Origin: Fluviispira multicolorata
GTDB taxonomy: Bacteria; Bdellovibrionota_B; Oligoflexia; Silvanigrellales; Silvanigrellaceae
DNA length: 64,000 nucleotides
NCBI RefSeq assembly: GCF_009208585.1
Contig: NZ_WFLN01000004.1
Span: forward strand, 1 to 64,000
Direction: 5' to 3'
In this document: in pieces, positions 1-6,276 of the stretch
Position numbering within the stretch: the first letter of the stretch is position 1
Layout of the letters: each line of letters starts with the position of its first letter
Translations under genes and position numbers: made by a program
Notes under the pieces: model-generated
The model's database searches: none
Told to the model about the DNA's origin: nothing
What the model saw: only the letters and a program-made list of their open reading frames with translations

Positions 1-171
1 TGTTCGGTATAGATAACCGCTGAAAGCATCTAAGCGGGAAACTGATCCCAAGATGAACTTCCCCGAGAGAAATCTCACAGGGCACTTGAAGACTACAAGT
101 TTGATAGGATGGATGTGTAAGCGCTGCGAGGCGTTCAGCTAACCATTACTAATCGCCCTGACGGCTTGAGA
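1..171 (+). rRNA. 23S ribosomal RNA, 3' end (partial)
   Basis: The window opens inside the last part of a 23S rRNA gene. The stretch from GATAACCGCTGAAAGCATCTA near position 10 through the GGATGTGTAAGCGCTGCGAG segment to the AATCGCCCTGACGGCTTGAG end matches the conserved domain VI / 3' terminal sequence of bacterial 23S rRNA. The 3' boundary near 171 is approximate because the processing stem is not fully visible. The 5' part, the 16S gene and the spacer tRNAs, if any, lie outside the window. Confidence 0.95.
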
Positions 172-249
172 AAAATATCACTTCAATTATTATCTTTATC
201 CTTTACTTTCTTTCTTCTTCTTATTATCTCTCTATTCTAAGTCTCGTTT

Positions 250-364
250 TGGCTGTGCTGATTGCGACGGGGAAATACCGGATCCCATTCCGAACTCCGA
301 AGTCAAGCCCGTCTGCGGCAATGGTACTGCACTCTTAAGTGTGGGAGAGTAGCTCTGTGCAGCC
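250..364 (+). rRNA. 5S ribosomal RNA
   Basis: A roughly 115-nt gene about 80 nt after the 23S end. It carries the hallmark 5S segments: GATCCCATTCCGAACTCCGAAGT in the loop B/C region and GTGGGAGAGTA near the 3' side. The ends (GGCTGTGC ... GTGCAGCC) can pair as helix I. The order 23S-5S-terminator shows this is the end of an rRNA operon transcribed on the plus strand. Exact ends are good to a few bases. Confidence 0.95.
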
Positions 365-374
365 TTTATTTCTA

Positions 375-407
375 AAGCCCCTAGAATCTTATTCTAGGGG
401 CTTTTTT
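375..407 (+). terminator. Rho-independent terminator of the rRNA operon
   Basis: The arms AAGCCCCTAGAAT and ATTCTAGGGGCTT pair perfectly around a 3-nt loop and are followed by a run of T. It lies about 11 nt after the 5S gene, as expected for rRNA transcription termination. Confidence 0.92.
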
Positions 408-478
408 ATTTAACTCTATTTTTTCACAATAATTATTGGATTATGCTTTTCTTTGTCAGAAAAAGTCATTGTTTTGTA

Positions 479-1003
479 TTACATACATTCATCAATTAAA
501 TGAAAAATCGAATAATAAGGGATTCCACTGTGTTTAGTAAAACCCAGTGCACAGGTTTCAAGGCAAGTATAACCTTCATAGTAATTATCAGGTATCTGTT
601 CTTTTAAAGTTTTAAGTGCATTTTGATTTAACTCAGGATTGGTAAATCCTTTGCTTCCTGCAAACCCACAACAAAGAATGTCATTGGGAATAATAGTATT
701 GTCAGCGCATCTTTGAGTTAAGGAAATAATTTGATCGTTCATTTTTAGCTTTGTGACACTGCAATTCACATGAAGCATAATATTTTTATTTTGTTTCTTA
801 AGTGGATATTCTTTTAAATTTTCAAAAATAAAGGACAGTGCATTTTGAATATTCAAGGAATCTTCATTTTTATGATTTTCAAAAATTTCAAGAAAGCAAC
901 TTGAATTTTCAATTAAGATGGGATGTTTTGAATTCTCACTTGCTTCCATAATTTTCTGAAAGAATTGTTTAATTTTTTTTTCTGCAACTTTTTTAACACC
1001 CAT
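479..1003 (-). pseudogene. C-terminal cysteine-rich domain of an FAD-linked D-lactate dehydrogenase/glycolate oxidase, stand-alone remnant
   Basis: The 174-residue product matches the end of the large FAD-linked D-lactate dehydrogenase / Fe-S oxidoreductases: HVNCS near residue 78, then CCGFAGSKGF and PELN near 111-125, and a final TCLETCALG followed by HSGIPYYSI. In the family these cysteine-rich (CCG) motifs ligate the Fe-S/electron-transfer part behind an FAD domain of several hundred residues, which is absent here. An in-frame TAG lies about 10 codons upstream of the ATG and nothing FAD-like is readable before it. I infer a 5'-truncated remnant; an independent CCG-domain protein is the alternative. 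It lies between the rRNA operon and a decayed IS, in a region rich in gene fragments. Confidence 0.6.
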
Positions 1004-1122
1004 ACTATTTGAGTGGATTTTAAAAATTGACTATAATTTTCAATTTTCTGATTTTAAAGTTCTAGAAAAGGAAACAAAGATTTGCAAAAAATTGAAAATA
1101 TTTAAGATGGAGACTGAGTTAT

Positions 1123-1401
1123 ATGATTAAGTATTTATTTGAATTTTTTGTAAAAGAAGAGTACAAGGAGGAATTTAAAACTGAAATTGATCTTTTAAAA
1201 AAATCGGCTATGAGTGAACTAGGATGTGTATTATTTGATTATATTACAGTTAAAAATTGTTTTATAATTATTGAATATTGGGAGGATATTAATTCATTTA
1301 ATAATCATTCTAGGCAAGAAAATACATTAAATTTTAGAAAAAAAGTTTCTAATATAATATTGCGCAAAAGAATTAAATATAATCTTTTTCAGGCGGATTA
1401 A
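1123..1401 (+). CDS. Putative antibiotic-biosynthesis-monooxygenase (ABM) domain protein
   Basis: The 92-residue product has the length and pattern of a single ABM / quinol-monooxygenase-like domain, a dimeric ferredoxin-like alpha/beta barrel. An initial strand (KYLFEFFVKEE) is followed by a helix, then E-x-GC near residue 33 and IIIEYWEDINSFNNHSRQ, which matches the usual E-x-W-x-d-x-x-a/s-f-x-x-H signature. Family members oxidise quinols or degrade haem, or act as small binding proteins; the substrate cannot be told from sequence. GATGGAGA lies just upstream as a ribosome-binding site. It stands alone between divergent and decayed genes. Confidence is good for the fold and low for the reaction. 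Confidence 0.7.
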   Translation: MIKYLFEFFVKEEYKEEFKTEIDLLKKSAMSELGCVLFDYITVKNCFIIIEYWEDINSFNNHSRQENTLNFRKKVSNIILRKRIKYNLFQAD

Positions 1402-1783
1402 ATTTTTGATTGGAAATAAATAGCATATATTATAGCATAAAAATTTATTTTTTAAGTTTAGGTGATAATAGATCACAGACAAAATTTTAATTTTATTATA
1501 AATTTGAGCATGTATAATACTGTTTATGAAATAAACTGCGTTTTTCTTCAATGAAAATAAAATAACATTTTCATAGTGCATTTTCCACTAGAATAGATAT
1601 TTTCTATTTTTTATAGAAAATATTTAAAAATAAGAACTTATTTTTAAATATGATTAATTAATGTTTTTTAATAAATATATTAAATGATAAAAGAGAGTGT
1701 AAATAGTTATAAATACTTGATATACAATTAAAAAAATGTTAATGTAAAAAGTGAAGAAATAATTTTAAAATTATTGAAATGCA
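1402..1783. other. AT-rich gene-free stretch with two strong palindromes
   Basis: No credible gene was seen on either strand. Two adjacent inverted repeats stand out: a 10-bp perfect stem at 1597-1606/1614-1623 and a perfect 15-bp stem at 1620-1634/1637-1651 with only two bases between the arms. They overlap by a few bases, so only one could form at a time. Their function is unknown. Confidence 0.6.
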
Positions 1784-1877
1784 ATACTGAATTCCTTATA
1801 TAAAAGTTTAATTAATATTTAATAGAGGTGAATAGTGATATTAAAAAATTTAATATACTAAATAAGGTGTTCAGTAT
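1784..1877 (+). repeat. Long inverted repeat enclosing a hairpin and ribosome-binding-like site
   Basis: The arms 1784-1799 and 1862-1877 (ATACTGAA..CCTTAT and ATAAGG..TTCAGTAT) pair over 14 of 16 positions. Inside lie AGAGGTG at about 1824 and a perfect 8-bp hairpin at 1838-1845/1849-1856. The block sits directly before a short ORF cut off at the IS21 remnant, so it may be the 5' leader of a lost gene or a small mobile-element fossil. Confidence 0.45.
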
Positions 1878-1919
1878 ATGGATAATGTAAAGAAAGCTAT
1901 TTTAACTTTTAATTTGTGA
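1878..1919 (+). pseudogene. 5' stub of a gene interrupted at the IS21 remnant (tentative)
   Basis: An ATG at 1878 follows AAGGTG with about 10 nt spacing. It reads MDNVKKAILTFNL before a stop at 1917-1919, which already lies within readable istB sequence. This could be the start of a gene whose remainder was lost when the IS21 copy arrived or recombined. No homology can be judged from so few residues. Confidence 0.25.
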
Positions 1920-2511
1920 AGTAACAATAGTAATGCTTTTCCTCTGACGTTCTTCAAGGATATCTGGTATAATATTTGCTTCTTCATGGTTGTATTGTCG
2001 TAATGCAAAATCATCAAATATTAAAATTACTTTTTTTGATATTGTTTTTACCCAAGTAAGATATTTTCCAGACGCTTTAGTTGCAATAGCTTCTTCCAGG
2101 AAAAAGTTTACTGAAGAAAAAAGAACTCCAGAGCTTTCTTAACAAGCGCGACGACCTATTCCTATGGCTAAATGGGTTTTTCCTTCGCCTGTTTTTCCAA
2201 GAATAATAAGGTTTTCTCTATTATATAAAAAATTAAAGATGGAATATTTCTTTCATTTTTGCCTTTGATATTCCTCTGTCAAAAGATGTGTCCCAATCTT
2301 CTAAATCAATGCGATGCCGGAATCTGGCTATAGATTCAAGCCGTTTATTCGGCTTATTTTTCCTAGAGTTTGCTTCGTCAGACAATAATAAGGATAAAAA
2401 TTCAGATGGACTTAAATTTCCCGATTCGAACTCAGCACATCTTCTTTCCATATTTTCTAAGAATCCTGGAAGACGTAGTTTTTGTGCCAAATTTTTTGCT
2501 TGTTGCAACAT
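1902..2511 (-). pseudogene. istB: IstB-like IS21 helper ATPase, broken
   Basis: The first 92 residues (from 2511) read as the N-terminal part of IstB: MLQQAKNLAQKLRLPGFLENM, then the family pattern ending in SKAKMKEIFHL. One extra T near 2231 shifts the frame to a TAA. In the shifted frame the protein continues NRENLIILGKTGEGKTHLAIG, a Walker A (GKTGEGKT), then a nonsense TAA at about 2139-2141 where family members usually have Gln, then VILIFDDFALRQYNHEE, the Walker B region, and stops at 1902 after TSQIKS. The C-terminal third is missing. IstB is the AAA+ partner that selects DNA targets for IstA. With a frameshift, a nonsense codon and a truncation it cannot be functional. Confidence 0.88.
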
Positions 2512-2526
2512 ATTAATTCTCTCTTA

Positions 2527-4032
2527 TTAATTAAACATTTTCTCTTTATTTTGATGAAGATGAATTGTATTTGGATTACGAATTGGTGCTTGAGTTGTCC
2601 TTGGTTTTGCTCCACCATTTAAATGAAATATACAACAGTCCGTTATATATGATAGGCGATAAATTTTATGAGCAAATGCCATCTTTGTTGCATATTCCAT
2701 ATCTTCTTTGCTAAATTTATTTGCATGCACAAGTCTTAGCATTCCTTGAACGGGGCGTAAAAAACGCAAGGGGTGGCTTTGTGAGTATAAAAAATCAATT
2801 AATTTATAAGTGTTTTCACCTATAATTTTGGCTTCTAATTGTGCTTTATTAATATTAAAACTAAGATAGCATTGTTTTTCCTTCGGCCAATGTCTTGGAT
2901 CGGTGGATGACTTTCCTATTCCTTTTAATTTTTTATGGGTTGATAAAAGTTCACCACTCGAATAAAAAACTTCTAAATAATTCTTTGAATGGCGCACCCG
3001 AACTTCTTTACCAACATAGTGGTATGGAACTGAGTAAAAATTCTTTTCCACTTGAATATGACAATCAGGATGAACCTTTGCTATTTTCCAATTAAATAGT
3101 TGAAATTTTTCAACAGGCAATGGCTTTAAATTTGATTCTTTTGTGCTAAATCTTTCTTTTCTTGAAACACCATAGTCTTTCATTATCGAGTTATTAAACT
3201 CGTTTAAAAATATTTTAAAATCTTGGTTAAGTTCATATAAAGTTTTATATCTTTTATTCCTTACTCTTTGGAAAAAAGAACTCTGAATATGGTGAATATT
3301 TCCTTTAACAGAAGCTTTATCTCTTGGCTTGTATGGCCTTGCTGGTAAAACAGCAAAACCTACATGGTTTGCATATTCGCAGAATGATTTATTGCAATCT
3401 GGATCATAATGATGCGCTTTGCTTACGGCGCTTTTTAAATTATCTGGAACGGTATAATCTGTGACTCCGCCAAAGAAACTCCAAGTCTTATCATGCATTT
3501 CTATAAAAGTTTCTAACTTCTGATCTAAAGTAAATTCGGCAAATGTATATTGGCTAAATGGCAATGTCGCTACAAATAAATGGGTTTTAATGACTTCACC
3601 TGTTAATTCATCAATAATCTGAATCCCATCACAATAATCAACAAAAGCTTTTTCACCAGGTTTATAAATAATTCTTATTGAAATATTTTGTTTTTTAGCT
3701 CCAAGCCGTTTTCTAAAGAATCGCCAAAACCCAAAATAACCAATAGCCGGATTTGTTTCTTCATAAAGAACCTTATAGCTTATGCCTTTAGCCAACTCTT
3801 TTAATACATATTCAATATCAACTTCTTGAGCCCAGATAGGAATAACATCTGAAATAACTGTGTCATTTAGAGAGAGAGGTTGAGTTTGAATTTTTTCATC
3901 AATAATTATTTTATCCGAATTGTCTTGAATATATTTCTTTACTGTCTTCCTAGACATATGAAGACACCTTGAAATTGTCCTTATGGAACGTTTTTGCTCC
4001 CACATATGGAGGATTTGCTCCACCTTTTCCAT
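2527..4032 (-). CDS. istA: IS21-family transposase IstA (full length, catalytic Glu replaced)
   Basis: The 501-residue product has an N-terminal helix-turn-helix (IRTISRCLHMSRKTVKKYI, about 17-35) and an rve/DDE integrase core. The first catalytic Asp is in GEKAFVDYCDG and the second in TVPDNLKSAV. The expected third acidic residue falls in the family motif DKAxVE, which here reads DKASVK with Lys at residue 243 (codon AAA at 3304-3306). That change should abolish DDE catalysis, although the frame is open for the full family length. GGAGGTGAG and AGGAGA lie upstream of the start. Together with the broken istB this points to a dead copy that has decayed by point mutation. A sequencing error at this codon is the alternative. 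Confidence 0.9.
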   Translation of the reverse strand: MEKVEQILHMWEQKRSIRTISRCLHMSRKTVKKYIQDNSDKIIIDEKIQTQPLSLNDTVISDVIPIWAQEVDIEYVLKELAKGISYKVLYEETNPAIGYFGFWRFFRKRLGAKKQNISIRIIYKPGEKAFVDYCDGIQIIDELTGEVIKTHLFVATLPFSQYTFAEFTLDQKLETFIEMHDKTWSFFGGVTDYTVPDNLKSAVSKAHHYDPDCNKSFCEYANHVGFAVLPARPYKPRDKASVKGNIHHIQSSFFQRVRNKRYKTLYELNQDFKIFLNEFNNSIMKDYGVSRKERFSTKESNLKPLPVEKFQLFNWKIAKVHPDCHIQVEKNFYSVPYHYVGKEVRVRHSKNYLEVFYSSGELLSTHKKLKGIGKSSTDPRHWPKEKQCYLSFNINKAQLEAKIIGENTYKLIDFLYSQSHPLRFLRPVQGMLRLVHANKFSKEDMEYATKMAFAHKIYRLSYITDCCIFHLNGGAKPRTTQAPIRNPNTIHLHQNKEKMFN

Positions 4033-4175
4033 ACTATTCTTCCTTTTCTCCTCATTAGGCTCACCTCCTTGCCTAAGAGTTTTGCAAAAAAGACGAATCG
4101 TTGGTTACTACAAAAGTGGTCCCTTTAATATGTAAATGGGGGTGGTCTACTTAGACGCAATCGGCCAAACTATTT

Positions 4176-4769
4176 CTAAAAATCATAACCTAAAATAAAA
4201 TCAATCCTAGAATTACTAAAATTACTATTATTTAAATAATGCCAAGATCCAATTAAAGAGACACCAATACTAAGATTATTACTCAGTGAATTTAAGTAAG
4301 TTAAATTTCCACCACTTTTTAAGTTACTGTTATTGTTAGTTTCATCATCAAAATGATTTATTGAATATACTGAATATGCTTGTTCAAAAGTTAAAAAAAA
4401 TCTATGATTAGATGAAAATAAATATTCTAAACCTACATTTGTATGAGCATATATTCCATTTGAATGATCGCTTGTGTCAAAACTATATAAATCCTCATGA
4501 TATAATCCGACCCCAAAAGTTGGTCTCAATATATACTGATTTGAAATACTATATAAAAGCATAGCACCTAAATTATAACCATTAAAATTAGTTCCACTTT
4601 CATTTCTACCTTTGGACTTTGATGACTGAGAATATCCAGAGTAAATTAATGATTTAAATTCATTTACATTATTATTCTTTTCTTCTAATACAGCTGATGC
4701 TCCATCGGCTGACGATTGTAAAGGAAAAATAACAGTTATCATATATAAAATATTAGATTTTATTTTCAT
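4176..4769 (-). CDS. Predicted outer-membrane beta-barrel protein
   Basis: The 197-residue product has an N-terminal signal peptide (a hydrophobic stretch ending near residue 22), followed by alternating polar/hydrophobic strands rich in Asn, Ser, Tyr and Gly. It ends in a strand finishing FILGYDF, with the C-terminal Phe typical of outer-membrane barrels recognised by the BAM complex. Strand count suggests a small barrel of about 8 strands, as in autotransporter or OmpA/OmpW-like barrels, but no specific family is recognised. The gene ends within about 6 nt of the likely IS21 boundary, so its natural 3' flank is lost. Function unknown. Confidence 0.55.
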   Translation of the reverse strand: MKIKSNILYMITVIFPLQSSADGASAVLEEKNNNVNEFKSLIYSGYSQSSKSKGRNESGTNFNGYNLGAMLLYSISNQYILRPTFGVGLYHEDLYSFDTSDHSNGIYAHTNVGLEYLFSSNHRFFLTFEQAYSVYSINHFDDETNNNSNLKSGGNLTYLNSLSNNLSIGVSLIGSWHYLNNSNFSNSRIDFILGYDF

Positions 4770-4828
4770 TTAATCTCCATAAAAAATTATAAATTGTATA
4801 GATGTAATTTTTTACTATTATGCTGAGT

Positions 4829-5421
4829 TTATAAAAAATTCTCCTTTGCAAGAATGTCTTTCTCTATTATATTAACTAATTTTACTAGATGTGGAGATTC
4901 CATAATACTCATATGATTTGCATTAAAATTAAAAATATCAAAACTATCTATAATATTATTCCATCCATTTTTAAATTGATTAACAACATGGGAATTTATA
5001 ATTATATCACGCTCAGTAATTTCTTCATTCTTTTTAGATTCTATCTCAATAGCTTTAAATAGAATTGTGGGACAATTAATTTTTTGAGGTAAATAATTCA
5101 ATATTATTTCTTCATTATAATTTGTCTTTATAGAGGGATTTTTTAACTTAAGATCTGCTAGCTTATTTTTAGCTACTTCGCTCCAATTAACCGTATCAAT
5201 TAAATAAAGCCCTCCGATTTTTTTTCCTTTTTGCATAAGTATTCTTATTATTTCTAAAGCTAAAGAACCTCCATATGACCACCCCCCTAAATAATAAGGC
5301 CCATCATTATCATACTCTAATATATAGCTACAGTAAATTTCAGCTAATTGAATAAGTGACATTTCTTGTTTAAGGAATCATAGCCAAATGAATCACATAA
5401 CCAAAATTTTACGGGTAAATT
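4829..5421 (-). pseudogene. NRPS/PKS-type thioesterase domain, truncated and frameshifted
   Basis: From the ATG at 5362 a 177-residue frame reads LIQLAEIYCSYI, GPYYLGGWSYGGSLALEI (nucleophile motif GWSYG), LYLIDTVNW and, near the end, FNANHMSIM with the catalytic His. This is the type I thioesterase that releases products from non-ribosomal peptide or polyketide synthases. The usual N-terminal strand is missing from this frame, but the adjacent frame at about 5421-5370 reads LPVKFWLCDSFGYDS, which fits the segment just before the lost boundary, so one frameshift separates the two parts. No synthetase modules remain. I infer a relic of a larger biosynthetic gene. A free-standing type II thioesterase is unlikely because the first strand is gone. 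Confidence 0.65.
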
Positions 5422-5478
5422 TCATATAAAATATGGATAACTTTTAAAAAACAAGGGGTAAATGGCGTCAAAACGCAG

Positions 5479-5943
5479 CTACCGGCTTAGAGGGCCTAAA
5501 GATAATATCCAGTCATACTCATAGCTATTGATACCTTTTATAAATATTTCATACATTTTTTTTAAATCAAAATAATAAACTTTTTTTTCATTTGCATCGT
5601 TAAAGACTCTTGCAATCGATGTTAATCTCTGTTGCCCATCAAGCACTAAATACGATCCACTTACTTTACCTTGATTTTGCAGATCAATATTATCTTCTAA
5701 ATATTCATTATTGTTTTCATCTTTCTTTGTATAAAAATCGAGTGATCTGGAGTCAAACTGAGATTCTTTGTCAACTTCTAGAATGAGCTGTGATCCAATT
5801 GGATAGTTTCTTGCAATAGAATCAATTAATTTTCGAGTGTCAATTTCTTTCCAAACAAAATTTCTTTGAAACTGTGGTATTCTAAAATTATTTGAATTTA
5901 TTTTTGTTTTTAATTCATTTAAATTGAAGTTAATTGTTTGCAT
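5479..5943 (-). pseudogene. DUF262 (GmrSD/ParB-like NTPase) protein, N-terminal fragment
   Basis: The 154 residues match the start of DUF262 proteins: RIPQFQRNFVWKE (residues 21-33, the IPxFQR motif) and LVLDGQQRLTSI near 99-110 (the DGQQR motif). Members are usually several hundred residues long and include the GmrS half of modification-dependent GmrSD restriction systems and other phage-defence proteins. Here the frame ends after SLGPLSR just as the sequence turns GC-richer (5464-5500), which looks like a junction rather than a natural end. I infer a truncated defence-type gene. The fragment retains the nucleotide-binding motifs but not the helical and nuclease parts, so activity is doubtful. 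Confidence 0.75.
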
Positions 5944-6276
5944 GTATACCCTTTCATAAGAAATGAATGAAGTAAAAATGTAGTCACGGTTTTTAAAATC
6001 AGAAAATTGATCTAGAAATTCACTTCATGTGATATTTGATAATTCTTAGAAGTAAATAAAATAAAATTTATTTTGATATTTATTGTAAATAATAATTTTT
6101 AGTATAAATATTATGTAATTTTTCTTTTGATTTTATATTTAATTTTATTTTAATAAAAAAACGAGAAAATATATGCTTCTAAAATGAGCATTTAGCCTTT
6201 TTGCCAAGCCTCTCAATATAGTATGTATATGATTACAATTTAAAGAATTTTATGCAGATTTATAATTTGTAATCCC
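5944..6276. other. AT-rich intergenic stretch without visible genes
   Basis: No open frame with a ribosome-binding site was seen. Short self-complementary words (GATTACAA near 6231 and TTGTAATC near 6266) could form a weak hairpin downstream of the helicase gene. The upstream part probably holds the promoter of the DUF262 gene fragment. Confidence 0.4.

Larger units (their letters stand above)
1902..4170 (-). mobile_element. Decayed IS21-family insertion sequence
   Basis: The element carries the two-gene istA-istB arrangement typical of IS21, on the minus strand with 15 nt between the genes. istA is full length but lacks its catalytic Glu; istB is frameshifted, has a nonsense codon and is cut at its 3' end. 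On the istA side the sequence from about 4090 to 4168 holds repeated motifs, GTGGTC at 4117 and 4143 and AGACGAATCG / AGACGCAATCGG at 4091 and 4153, which could be the repeated transposase-binding sites of an IS21 end. The other end seems to be deleted, since istB stops at 1902. No target duplication could be identified. The outer boundary near 4170 is approximate. Confidence 0.75.

Noticed and set aside
1327..1581. Minus-strand 84-residue ORF
   Set aside because: Overlaps the ABM-domain gene in antisense and has Ile/Asn-rich composition without motif or ribosome-binding site.
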